Part shown: one piece after another, positions 40,904-48,969 of the stretch | How the letters are laid out: the number at the start of each line of letters is the position of its first letter | Numbering within the stretch: the stretch's first letter is position 1 | DNA from: Saccharothrix luteola | GTDB lineage: Bacteria; Actinomycetota; Actinomycetes; Mycobacteriales; Pseudonocardiaceae | Assembly (NCBI RefSeq): GCF_020859565.1 | Contig: NZ_JAJHUO010000027.1 | Coordinates: 100,084-164,083 of the forward strand | Direction: 5' to 3' | DNA length: 64,000 nt | Position numbers and translations under genes: made by a program | Notes under the pieces: generated by a model | Databases searched by the model: none | Seen by the model: the letters and a program-made list of their open reading frames with translations, nothing else | What the model was told of the DNA's origin: nothing

Positions 40904-42510
40904 AGCGGGCCCGCGTCGACCCGGGCGCGCAGGCGTTCGCCGACGCGTGGCAGCTCACCCGGAGGCACCCGCTGTTCGAGCCGATGGCGATCAGGGCGAC
41001 CGTCGTCCGCGACGGCGACCGGCCGTGGGCCACCATCGGGACCAACGGCCGCCTGCACGCGCACCCTACCCGGATCGCCGACCGCGACGAGTGGGTGTGG
41101 GTGTTCGCGCACTGCCTGCTGCACCTGGGTTTCGACGTGGTCGCGTGCCGCGAGGTGGTGGAGTTCCAGGCGGCGGTGAAGCTCGGCAGGCGGCCGGACT
41201 CGTGGGAGGAGTTCGACTGCCTCGACGTGACGCCTCCCGGCCCGAACCCCACCCGGTGGACCGACCGGTTCGCCGCCGGCCTCGCGAACGCGGCAGTGGC
41301 GGCGGTGGACATCGCCGGTGGCGCGCGCAGGCAGCTCACCGACCCACGTCCGGCGCGTTCGGTGTGGGAGCTGGCGTTGAGCTGGTTCGTCTCGTCGTAC
41401 CCCCTGCTCGGCGCGCTGGCGTCGGGCATGAAGGTGGTCGCGGACGCGGACCTGGCGCGTGCCTGGGACATCTCCATCGCCGCGGTCGACGCGTCGGTCG
41501 GCGAGATCTACGTCAACCCCCGCGCCCACCTGTCCCGGGCGGAGTGGCGGTTCGTGCTGGCGCACGAGATGCTGCACGCCGCGCTGCGCCACGGCGACCG
41601 CGCGGACGGGCGCGACCCGTACCTGTGGAACGTCGCCGCGGACTTCGTCGTCAACGGCTGGCTGGTGGAGATGGGGGTCGGCGTCGCGCCGGACGGCGTC
41701 CTGCACGACCCCGAGCTGGCCGGGCTGTCGGTGGAGTCGGTGTACGACCGGATCACCACCGACCTGCGCCGCTACCGCAAGCTCGCCACGTTGCGCGGTC
41801 GCGGCTCGGACCTGCTCGGCGATCCCGCCCGGGTGCCCCGGCACACCGCCGACCTGGACGCGTTCTACCGCCGTGCCCTGCTGACCGGCCTGAGCTACCA
41901 CACCACCGAGCGCGGCCTGCTGCCCGCGGGCCTGGTGGAGGAGATCCGCGCCCTGGAGCAGCCGGCGCTGGACTGGGACGCCCGGCTGGCGCGGTGGTTC
42001 GAGGAGCACGTGCCGTCGGTCGGACGCCGCCGCACGTACGCCCGCGCGTCGCGCCGCCAGTCCGCCACGCCGCACATCCCCCGGCCGGGCTGGGTGCGGC
42101 CGGAGGAGCTCGAGCGGCGGTCGACGTTCGGCGTCGTGCTGGACACGTCCGGATCGATGGACCCCAAGGTGCTCGGCAAGGCGCTGGGCGCCATCGCCTC
42201 GTACGCCTTGGCCCGGGACGTCCCGGCGGCGCGGGTGGTGTTCTGCGACGCGGTCGCCTACGACGCGGGGTACGTGGCGGTGGAGGAGATCGCGGGCCGG
42301 GTGCGGGTGCGGGGCCGCGGCGGCACGATCCTCCAGCCCGGCGTCGACCTGCTGGAGCGTGCGGCCGACTTCCCCGACGACGGCCCGATCCTGGTGATCA
42401 CCGACGGCCGGTGCGACTACGTCCGCGTGCGCCGGGAGCACGCGTTCCTGGTGCCGAAGGGCGCGCGCCTCCCGTTCCGGCCACGCGGCCCCGTGTTCCG
42501 GATGACCTGA
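40900..42510 (+). CDS. VWA/metallopeptidase-like MoxR partner (DUF2201-type)
   Basis: A 536-residue protein. The central part has FVLAHEMLHAALRHGDRADGRDPYLWNVAADFVVNGWL, an HExxH-type motif (HEMLH) with a downstream D-x-x-x-N pattern typical of the DUF2201 putative metallopeptidase domain. The C-terminal part is VWA-like: FGVVLDTSGSMDPKVLGKAL is a MIDAS D-x-S-x-S, with later LQPGVDLL and VITDGRCDY. It works with the MoxR ATPase encoded immediately upstream. The substrate is unknown. Confidence 0.85.
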   Translation: MKRARVDPGAQAFADAWQLTRRHPLFEPMAIRATVVRDGDRPWATIGTNGRLHAHPTRIADRDEWVWVFAHCLLHLGFDVVACREVVEFQAAVKLGRRPDSWEEFDCLDVTPPGPNPTRWTDRFAAGLANAAVAAVDIAGGARRQLTDPRPARSVWELALSWFVSSYPLLGALASGMKVVADADLARAWDISIAAVDASVGEIYVNPRAHLSRAEWRFVLAHEMLHAALRHGDRADGRDPYLWNVAADFVVNGWLVEMGVGVAPDGVLHDPELAGLSVESVYDRITTDLRRYRKLATLRGRGSDLLGDPARVPRHTADLDAFYRRALLTGLSYHTTERGLLPAGLVEEIRALEQPALDWDARLARWFEEHVPSVGRRRTYARASRRQSATPHIPRPGWVRPEELERRSTFGVVLDTSGSMDPKVLGKALGAIASYALARDVPAARVVFCDAVAYDAGYVAVEEIAGRVRVRGRGGTILQPGVDLLERAADFPDDGPILVITDGRCDYVRVRREHAFLVPKGARLPFRPRGPVFRMT

Positions 42511-42532
42511 TGCGCGCGCAGCGCTACTCTCC

Positions 42533-43288
42533 GTGCCCGTGACAGGACTTCTCGCCGACACGGTCGCGCTCGTCACCGGGGCCGGCGGGCTCATCGGGCA
42601 CGGGATCGCGGTGCGGTTCGCGCAGGCCGGTGCGGCGGTGGTGGCCCACAGCCGGCGAAGTGACGTGTCGGCGCTCGTCGCGGAGATCACCGCGAGCGGC
42701 GGCCGGGCGGTCGGGATCCGGGCCGACCTCGCCGAGGAGGACGAGTGCCGGCGGCTGGTGCGCGAGGCGGCCGAGTGGGGCGGTCGGCTGGACGCGGTGG
42801 TCAACAACGCGGGCGTGCAACCGGTGCAGGAACTGCCCGGCATGACGGCCGGGCAGTGGCGCGCGGTGGTGGACGTGAACCTCACCAGCGCGTTCTGCTG
42901 CACGCAGGCCGCCGCGGAGGTGCTGCCGGCGGGCGGTTCGGTCACCCACATCGCCTCGATCGAGGGCACGCGCCCCGCCGCCGGGCACGCGCACTACAGC
43001 GCGTCCAAGGCCGCCCTGATCATGCACGCGCGGTCGGCCGCGCTGGAGTACGGGCCGCGTGGCATCCGGGTCAACACCGTCTCCCCCGGCCTCGTCGACC
43101 GTCCCGGGCTGGCCGACGACTGGCCCGACGGGGTCGAGCGGTGGACGAGGGCCGCGCCGCTCGGTCGGCTCGGTCGACCCGAGGACGTTGGTGACGCCTG
43201 CGTCTTCCTCGCCTCCCCGATGGCGTCGTGGATCACCGGGAATGACCTGGTGGTGGACGGCGGGATCAGCGCGCGACCCACTTGGTGA
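42533..43288 (+). CDS. Short-chain dehydrogenase/reductase
   Basis: A 251-residue classical SDR of the FabG-like type. TGAGGLIGHGIAVRFAQAGAAVVAHSRR is the cofactor site, NNAG follows at about residue 86, the catalytic triad is in THIASIEG (Ser) and HYSASKAAL (Tyr/Lys), and LVVDGG is the usual C-terminal motif. The R-R after strand 2 suggests NADPH preference. GTG 42533 or GTG 42539 could start it; no ribosome site decides. Substrate unknown. Confidence 0.88.
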   Translation: MPVTGLLADTVALVTGAGGLIGHGIAVRFAQAGAAVVAHSRRSDVSALVAEITASGGRAVGIRADLAEEDECRRLVREAAEWGGRLDAVVNNAGVQPVQELPGMTAGQWRAVVDVNLTSAFCCTQAAAEVLPAGGSVTHIASIEGTRPAAGHAHYSASKAALIMHARSAALEYGPRGIRVNTVSPGLVDRPGLADDWPDGVERWTRAAPLGRLGRPEDVGDACVFLASPMASWITGNDLVVDGGISARPTW

Positions 43289-43391
43289 GCCATTCCCGGC
43301 GCAGTGGAAACGTTAATTCACAGATTACGACATCCCAGTGAGATGGGAATCCGACCGAATACGTGCCACCCGATCGGGTCACCCCGGGGCC

Positions 43392-43787
43392 ATGCGACGA
43401 ACACGAACCCTCATGGCTTCCCTGTTCGCGTCCGGCCTGCTGGCCGCTCCGCTGATCGCCACCGGCACGGCGTCGGCCGCGCCACCGGAGACGGACCTCG
43501 TGCTGGCGGTCTACCAGGAGGAAACCGGCGTCGACAGCACCCGGCTGACCTGCGACCCGGCGGCGGGTGACCACCGCGCGGCGCAGGCGGCGTGCGGTGA
43601 GATCGAGGCCGCCGACGGCGACTTCACGCAGTTGGCGGGCACCGAGCCGCAGGTGTGCACCTTCGACTACCGGCCGGTGACCGCGGTCGCGTTCGGCTCG
43701 TGGCGCGGCACTCCCGTGCAGTACGTGCAGGAATTCCCGAACCGGTGCGTGATGGAGCAGGAGACGGGCACCGTTTTCTCGTTCTGA
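43392..43787 (+). CDS. Secreted subtilisin inhibitor-like protein (SSI family)
   Basis: A 131-residue pre-protein. The signal peptide MRRTRTLMASLFASGLLAAP ends near APLIATGTASA. The mature protein has four cysteines (LTCDP, AACGE, VCTFDYRPV, NRCVM) in the SSI pattern of two disulfides, and the family ending ...TGTVFSF. Aligned to SSI, the reactive-site loop CPMVYDPV becomes CTFDYRPV, giving P1 Phe and P1' Asp (inference). It would inhibit secreted subtilisin-like or chymotrypsin-like proteases, its own or a competitor's. ATG 43392 is chosen; an upstream in-frame ATG would spoil the signal. Confidence 0.88.
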   Translation: MRRTRTLMASLFASGLLAAPLIATGTASAAPPETDLVLAVYQEETGVDSTRLTCDPAAGDHRAAQAACGEIEAADGDFTQLAGTEPQVCTFDYRPVTAVAFGSWRGTPVQYVQEFPNRCVMEQETGTVFSF

Positions 43788-43819
43788 CCGGCTGACCGGA
43801 TAATCAACCGACTACCACG

Positions 43820-43855
43820 ACGACCCTGCGGCCGAAACACCGGCCGCGGGGTCGT
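43820..43855 (+). terminator. Rho-independent terminator after the SSI gene
   Basis: ACGACCCTGCGGCC at 43820-43833 pairs with 43842-43855 (one G-U pair) around an eight-base loop and is followed by CATACATTTTTC, a T-rich tail. Confidence 0.85.
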
Positions 43856-43992
43856 CATACATTTTTCACCTATTCCGCGCCACCGCGCGAACGGCGGGCG
43901 CGGGCCGGGATCGTTGTCGTTGAGAAGGAGGTTAGGCCGCGGCCACGGGGGTAGCTGGGTAGGGAGAGCACGCCGACCTTGAGGAGTCAGTC

Positions 43993-44667
43993 GTGGACGA
44001 GAACCAGGTGGGTGCGGTCCGCGAGACCGCCGGACAGGAGGGCGCGGCCGTGGCGCAGCACGCCAGGCAGGCGGCCGGGGACGTGCGTTCGACCGCGCGC
44101 GAGCAGGTCGGGCAGGTGGCCCACGAGGCGACGGGCCAGGCCAAGCACGCGGTGCACGACATGCGGGAACGGGTCGCGACCGAGGCCGAGGAGCAGGCGC
44201 GGCGGGTGTCGCGGCAGATCGACCGGATCGCCGACGAGCTGGGCACCATGGCCGACGGCTCGGGTCCCGATTCGCTGACCGCGGGCGCGTTGCGCCAGGT
44301 CTCCGACGCCGGTCGGCAGGCGGCGCGGTACCTCGACGAACGGGGTGCGCGCGGGCTGCTCGACTCGGCGCAGGACTTCGCGCGGCGCAAGCCGGGGACG
44401 TTCCTGATCGGCGCGGCGGTGGCCGGTTTCCTGGTCGCACGCGCGGCGAAGAGCATGAGCGCCGGCGACCAGCAGCAGCCGCGGTACCCCCAGCGCGGCT
44501 ACGCCGACCAGACGACGACGCCGGTGACCACGTCCTCGACCACGCCGACCGCCGTGCCGACGCCGAGCTCGACGCCGTCCTCGCCGTCGCCGGTGCCGTC
44601 CGAGTACGGCACGCCGTCGCCGCGCGCCCCTTACCAGCCGGAGGGATCGCCGTATGTCCAGCGCTGA
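43993..44667 (+). CDS. Alanine-rich envelope-associated protein with one C-terminal membrane segment
   Basis: A 224-residue protein. Residues 1-130 are an A/Q/E/R-rich amphipathic helix (AVAQHARQAAGDVRSTAREQ, 11-residue-like periodicity as in LEA/apolipoprotein-type helices). One membrane helix follows (GTFLIGAAVAGFLVARAA, about 138-156), then a T/S/P-rich tail. It is the first of three overlapping genes with Holin-X and DUF3618 proteins, a common actinobacterial stress or envelope set of unknown mechanism. GTG 43993 follows GAGGAG. Confidence 0.8.
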   Translation: MDENQVGAVRETAGQEGAAVAQHARQAAGDVRSTAREQVGQVAHEATGQAKHAVHDMRERVATEAEEQARRVSRQIDRIADELGTMADGSGPDSLTAGALRQVSDAGRQAARYLDERGARGLLDSAQDFARRKPGTFLIGAAVAGFLVARAAKSMSAGDQQQPRYPQRGYADQTTTPVTTSSTTPTAVPTPSSTPSSPSPVPSEYGTPSPRAPYQPEGSPYVQR

Positions 44668-45169
44668 GACCCGCTTGACCGATGGCCGGGTGCCGCAGGT
44701 GCAGGGCCACGTGCCGGAGAGCCGCACGCCGAGCGGTGCGATGCCGGCGAGCGGTGCGACACCGCCTCCGGGAGCCGTGCCGCCGATCGAGGACGAGCCC
44801 TCGTTGGGCCAGCTCGTCGGCGAGCTGACCGAAGACCTGTCCCGGCTCATGCGCCAGGAGCTCGAACTCGCCAAGGCCGAGATCCGGCAGGAAGCCGGCA
44901 AGGCGGGCAAGGCCGCCGGGATGCTCGGCGCGGCCGGTTTCGCCGGGTACATGACCGCGGTCCTGCTCAGCCTCGCGCTGGCGTTCGGCCTGGCGACGTT
45001 CATGGGCCTGGGCTGGGCGACCCTCGTCGTCGCCGTGCTGTGGGGCATCGCCGGGTTCGCCCTGTTCTCCACCGGCCGCTCCCGGCTGCGCCAGGTGAAC
45101 CCGAAGCCGGAGCGCACCATCGAGACCTTGAAGGAGGACGCGGAATGGGCCCGTCACCCGACCAAATAA
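44654..45169 (+). CDS. Actinobacterial Holin-X family (holin superfamily III) membrane protein
   Basis: A 171-residue protein. A P/G-rich N-terminus (1-60) precedes LGQLVGELTEDLSRLMRQELELAKAEIRQEAGKAGKAAG, the conserved pre-membrane helix of the Holin-X family, then two membrane helices (FAGYMTAVLLSLALAFGLAT and WATLVVAVLWGIAGFALF). Despite the name, these are chromosomal proteins, not phage lysis genes. The start overlaps the upstream gene by 14 bases. Confidence 0.88.
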   Translation: MSSAETRLTDGRVPQVQGHVPESRTPSGAMPASGATPPPGAVPPIEDEPSLGQLVGELTEDLSRLMRQELELAKAEIRQEAGKAGKAAGMLGAAGFAGYMTAVLLSLALAFGLATFMGLGWATLVVAVLWGIAGFALFSTGRSRLRQVNPKPERTIETLKEDAEWARHPTK

Positions 45170-45843
45170 GGCACGACATCGACCGGACCCGCGCCGAGCT
45201 GGTGGCGGACGCCAACCGGATCGTCGACCACGCCAGGCCGCGCAACATCGCGCACCGCCGGGCCGACCGGGTCCGACACCGGATGAGCACGTTGAAGGAG
45301 CGAGTCATGGGCACGGTTCCGGAGACCGCCTCGACCGTGCAGGACCGCACGGCGGGCATGGCGTCCACCGTGGGCGAGAAGGCGCAGGGCGCCGCGTCCA
45401 CCGTCGGGGACAAGGCGCAGCACGCCGCGTCCGCGGTCGGCGAGAAGGCCCAGGAGGCCGCGCACGCCGTGCAGCAAGCGCCTGAGCAGGCACGACAACA
45501 GGCACGCGGCAACCCGCTGGCGGCGGGCCTGATCGCGTTCGGCGCGGGTGCGCTGGTCGCGACCCTGATCCCGGCGACGCGGGCCGAGCAGGACGCCGTG
45601 CGACAGCTCAGCGAACGCGCCGGCGGCGCCATGGAGCCGGTGAAGGAGGCCCTCACCGAGTCCGCGCAGAAGCTGAAGGACGAGGCGGGCACCGTCATGG
45701 GCGAGGCGGCGGACCAGGTCAAGCAGGTCGCCCAGGAGGCCAAGCAGACCACCGTGGAGCAGGCCAAGGGCTCCGCCCGGGAAGTCGGCCAACACGCCCG
45801 CGAATCCGGGCAGCAGGTGAAGTCCGAGGTCCGCGGTCAGTGA
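45145..45843 (+). CDS. DUF3618 protein with LEA-like repeats
   Basis: A 232-residue protein. The N-terminus PDQIRHDIDRTRAELVADANRIVDHARPRNIAHRR is the DUF3618 signature. The middle has repeated AASTVGEKAQGAASTVGDKAQHAASAVGEKAQ (11-mers typical of desiccation-protective LEA-type helices), then a membrane helix (LAAGLIAFGAGALVATLI) and a second charged helix. It completes the three-gene unit; AAGGAGG before ATG 45145 lies within the Holin-X coding end. Confidence 0.88.
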   Translation: MGPSPDQIRHDIDRTRAELVADANRIVDHARPRNIAHRRADRVRHRMSTLKERVMGTVPETASTVQDRTAGMASTVGEKAQGAASTVGDKAQHAASAVGEKAQEAAHAVQQAPEQARQQARGNPLAAGLIAFGAGALVATLIPATRAEQDAVRQLSERAGGAMEPVKEALTESAQKLKDEAGTVMGEAADQVKQVAQEAKQTTVEQAKGSAREVGQHARESGQQVKSEVRGQ

Positions 45844-45851
45844 CCCGGCAG

Positions 45852-45886
45852 GCCGACGGCGCCGACCGAGTGTCGGCGCCGTCGGC
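45852..45886 (+). terminator. Strong stem-loop after the DUF3618 gene
   Basis: GCCGACGGCGCCGAC at 45852-45866 pairs perfectly with 45872-45886 around a five-base loop, between the convergent DUF3618 and pcaC genes. No T tract; it may serve both strands. Confidence 0.8.
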
Positions 45887-45928
45887 GTGCGCAGGCCAAG
45901 CCGCAGCCGGCCGAGGCGCGACAGCAGG

Positions 45929-46291
45929 TCACTCCGACGCCAGGATCGGTTGGGCCACGGCGAACGCGCGGTTCGCGGCCGGGACGCCCGCGTAGACGCC
46001 CACCTGCAGCAGCACTTCCTTGATCTCGTCAGCCGTCACGCCGTTGCGCAGCGCCGCGCGCACGTGCATCGCCAGCTCGTGCTCCTGCCCGAGAGCGGCC
46101 AGCATCGCGAGCGTGACGCAGGACCGCACCCGCCGGTCCAGTCCGGGCCTGGTCCACACCTCGCCCCACGCGTAGCGGGTGATGAAGTCCTGGAAGTCCG
46201 CGGTGAACGCGTCGGTGTTCGCGACCGCCCGGTCGACGTGCTCGTCGCCGAGCACCTCCCGCCGCACGCGCATGCCCTCCTCGAAGCTCAC
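45929..46291 (-). CDS. pcaC: 4-carboxymuconolactone decarboxylase
   Basis: A 120-residue AhpD-fold enzyme that decarboxylates gamma-carboxymuconolactone to 3-oxoadipate enol-lactone. GEVWTRPGLDRRVRSCVTLAMLAALGQEHELAMHVRAALRNG is the family core with the GQEHEL-type proton-handling residues, and EVLLQVGVYAGVPAANRAF follows. GTG 46291 overlaps pcaD by GTGA. It ends the pca operon. Confidence 0.95.
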   Translation of the reverse strand: MSFEEGMRVRREVLGDEHVDRAVANTDAFTADFQDFITRYAWGEVWTRPGLDRRVRSCVTLAMLAALGQEHELAMHVRAALRNGVTADEIKEVLLQVGVYAGVPAANRAFAVAQPILASE

Positions 46292-47037
46292 AGGTGACCC
46301 TCCAGGATCGCCGACACCTCGTCGGCCGCCTCCACGTTCGCCAGGTGCGCCCCCGGCACGAGGTGGAACGACGCGCCCGGCACCGAGTCGGCGATGAAGC
46401 GACCCCAGTCCGGCGGCGTGGCCTCGTCGTCCGCACCCGCGACGACCGCCGTCGGCGCCTCGATCACCGGCAGCACGGACCGCAGGTCCATCGCCGCCAA
46501 CGCCTCGCAGCACCCCGCGTACCCCTCATCGTCCACTGAGGACAGACCGGTCTCGAAGGCGGCCACCACCTCGGGCGACCGGGAGCGGAACGCCGGGGTG
46601 AACCAGCGGCCGGCTGCCGCGGCGGCGAGGGAACCGGTGCCGGACGACCGCACGGCCGCCGCGCGGTCCAGCCACGGCTGCGCGCTCGGGAACCCGGCCG
46701 CCGTGCAGCACAGCACCAGCCGCTCGATCCGCTCCGGCGCGTGCCCGGCCAGCCACATGCCGACCATGCCGCCCATCGACACGCCGCAGTACGACACGCG
46801 GGCCAGCCCGAGCGCGTCCAGCAGCTCCAGCACGTCGTCGGCGAGGTCGTCGATCCGGTACGGCCCCGGCGTCGCGCCGGAACCGCCGTGACCCCGGTGG
46901 TCGTAGCGCAGCACCCGGAACCGCCGGTGCAGCGCGGGCAGCTGCCGGTCCCACAACGCGGTCGTGGTGCCGAGCGAGTTGCCCAGGACGACGACCGGCG
47001 CGTCCGGCGGCCCGCTCAACTCGTAGTGCGGCTTCAC
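46288..47037 (-). CDS. pcaD: 3-oxoadipate enol-lactonase
   Basis: A 249-residue alpha/beta-hydrolase that opens the enol-lactone to 3-oxoadipate. Oxyanion segment VVLGNSLGTTTALWD, nucleophile elbow YCGVSMGGMVGMWLAG and the late histidine in VPGAHLANVE complete the triad. GTG 47037 overlaps the pcaB stop by GTGA. In many actinobacteria this protein is fused to PcaC as PcaL; here the two are separate, overlapping genes. Confidence 0.94.
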   Translation of the reverse strand: MKPHYELSGPPDAPVVVLGNSLGTTTALWDRQLPALHRRFRVLRYDHRGHGGSGATPGPYRIDDLADDVLELLDALGLARVSYCGVSMGGMVGMWLAGHAPERIERLVLCCTAAGFPSAQPWLDRAAAVRSSGTGSLAAAAAGRWFTPAFRSRSPEVVAAFETGLSSVDDEGYAGCCEALAAMDLRSVLPVIEAPTAVVAGADDEATPPDWGRFIADSVPGASFHLVPGAHLANVEAADEVSAILEGHL

Positions 47038-48422
47038 GGCCGCCTCCTCCCCCGGTGCGCCGCGAGGGCGCGGTCGGTGAACTCGCCCGCGCTGCCGGTG
47101 TACCCGGCCGGGTCGAGCGCGTCGTCGATCTCCTTCTCCGACAACCCGATCCGCAGGTCGGCCAGCAGCGCGTCGCGCAGCGACTGCCCGGCCGCCACCG
47201 CGGTCCGGCACACCTCGCCGACCAGCTCCTGCGCCTCCGACCGGCCGATCTCGCCGGCCAGCCGCACGGCCACGTTCTCGGCCATCAGCAGCCCGCCGGT
47301 CAGGTCCAGGTTGCGGCGCATCCGCTCCGGGTCGACCCGCAGCCGCGACAGCAGCTCACGGGTGCCGCGCACCGCGCCGCCGACCAGCCGCAGCAGCTCG
47401 GTGACGGTCTGCCACTCGCTGTGCCACGCGCCGGCCGCGCGTTCGTGCTCCTGCGCCATCGCCGACAGCACCGTGGCCACCAGCCCCGGCACGCGGCGGG
47501 TGCACGCGGTCACGAGGACCGCGCGCACCGGGTTGTGCTTGTGCGGCATCGCCGACGACGTGCCGCCGTCGCCCTCGGCCACCTCGGCGACCTCGGTCTG
47601 CGCCAGCAGCACCACGTCCTGCGCGATCTTGGCCAGCACCCCGGACGCCTCGCCGAGCGCGCCCGCCAGCTCGGCCACCCTGGTCCGGTTGGTGTGCCAC
47701 GGGATCAGCGGCGCGGCCAGGCCGAGCTGGGCGGCCAGCTGCGCGGTCAGGTCGCCGCCCGAGCGCACCGCGGCCAGCGTGCCCGCCGCACCGCCGAACT
47801 GCACGGCCAGCCGCCGCGTGCGCACGCGGGTCAGCGCGGTCTCGGCCTCGTCCACCGCGACCAGCCAGCCCGCGCACTTGAGCCCGAACGTGGTCGGCAG
47901 CGCGTGCTGGGTCAGCGTGCGGCCGGCGATCAGCGTGTCCCGGTGCCGTCGCGCGAGCCGCTCGCACTCGTCGGCCACGCCGCGCAGCCCGTCCAGGATC
48001 GGCCCGAGCGCGCGGAACGCGACCAGCGACAGCGCCGTGTCGAGCACGTCCTGGCTGGTGGCGCCGTTGTGCACGGCCGCGCGCCCCTCCGCGGTGACGT
48101 GCGCGCCGATCGCCCGGACCAGCGGCACGACCGGTGTGCCCGACGTGAGGGCGCCCTCGCCGAGGACGACCGGGTCGTAGTGGCCGACGTCGATGGCGGT
48201 GACGACCATCCGGGCGGCCTCCTCGGACACGATGCCCGCCCTGGCCTGCACGATCGCCAGCGCGCGCTCGAAGTCCAGCATGGCGCGCAGCCACGCCCGG
48301 TCGCAGGTCTCGTCGTCCACGTCCGGGTCGGTGAACAGCGTGCCCCAGAGCGACCGCGTGCCCGGTTCGCGCGGCCCGGACGACCGGCCGCCGTGCTCAG
48401 AGGTCGAAGAAGACGGTTTCAT
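47034..48422 (-). CDS. pcaB: 3-carboxy-cis,cis-muconate cycloisomerase
   Basis: A 462-residue fumarase/aspartase-superfamily enzyme that lactonises 3-carboxymuconate. GTLFTDPDVDDETCDRAWLRAML, the conserved VHNGATSQDVLDTAL and the signature loop GGTSSAMPHKHNPV are present. The ATG has GGGGAG just before it and starts 26 bases inside pcaG. Confidence 0.94.
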   Translation of the reverse strand: MKPSSSTSEHGGRSSGPREPGTRSLWGTLFTDPDVDDETCDRAWLRAMLDFERALAIVQARAGIVSEEAARMVVTAIDVGHYDPVVLGEGALTSGTPVVPLVRAIGAHVTAEGRAAVHNGATSQDVLDTALSLVAFRALGPILDGLRGVADECERLARRHRDTLIAGRTLTQHALPTTFGLKCAGWLVAVDEAETALTRVRTRRLAVQFGGAAGTLAAVRSGGDLTAQLAAQLGLAAPLIPWHTNRTRVAELAGALGEASGVLAKIAQDVVLLAQTEVAEVAEGDGGTSSAMPHKHNPVRAVLVTACTRRVPGLVATVLSAMAQEHERAAGAWHSEWQTVTELLRLVGGAVRGTRELLSRLRVDPERMRRNLDLTGGLLMAENVAVRLAGEIGRSEAQELVGEVCRTAVAAGQSLRDALLADLRIGLSEKEIDDALDPAGYTGSAGEFTDRALAAHRGRRRP

Positions 48423-48969
48423 GCTCCCCTTGCAGGTGGATGTCGAAGCGGTAGCCAGGTGGCTCCCCCTCGGCGATGAGCGTGGGCCGCCTGGTCGGGT
48501 CGATCGAGGTGAGCACCGGGTCGTCGGCGTTGGCCTCCTCGTCGGGGAAGTAGATCCGCGTGACCAGTCGCACCAGCATGCCCCGGCAGAACACCGACAC
48601 GTCGAGGTGGGGTGCCTGCGAGCCGCCCGCCGCACCGCCGCCGCCCACCGGCAGCGGGCCTGGTTTGACGGTCAGCAGCGAGTACCGCCCCTCGGGGTCC
48701 GTGGCGCTGCGGCCGAAGCCGCGGAAATCCTTCCACCGCACCGCGCCACGCGGGTCGTCGGGGTGGTCGAACCGGCCGTCGGGGTCGGCCTGCCAGGTCT
48801 CGACCACCGCGTCCGGCACCGGCGCGCCGGCGCCGTCGTACACCGTCCCGCCGATCCAGAACGCGCCCGGCGTGCCCTCGGGCACCACGAACGGGCCGTC
48901 GGACCACACCAGGCCGAACGAGAAGAACGGGCCGACGGTCTGCGACGGCGTCGTCCGGAGTTCACTCAT
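48397..48969 (-). CDS. pcaG: Protocatechuate 3,4-dioxygenase alpha subunit
   Basis: A 190-residue subunit of the ring-cleaving dioxygenase. TPSQTVGPFFSFGLV is the alpha-chain start, and AVVETWQADPDGRFDHPDD and APHLDVSVFCRGMLVRLVTRIYFPDE follow the family. The alpha chain lacks the iron ligands, as expected (no second His of the H-x-H). Overlaps pcaH by eight bases. Confidence 0.95.
   Translation of the reverse strand: MSELRTTPSQTVGPFFSFGLVWSDGPFVVPEGTPGAFWIGGTVYDGAGAPVPDAVVETWQADPDGRFDHPDDPRGAVRWKDFRGFGRSATDPEGRYSLLTVKPGPLPVGGGGAAGGSQAPHLDVSVFCRGMLVRLVTRIYFPDEEANADDPVLTSIDPTRRPTLIAEGEPPGYRFDIHLQGEHETVFFDL

Noticed and set aside
44654..45169. Prophage or lysis module from the holin-family protein
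   Set aside because: Holin-X proteins are normal chromosomal actinobacterial proteins, and no endolysin, integrase or phage structural gene is nearby.
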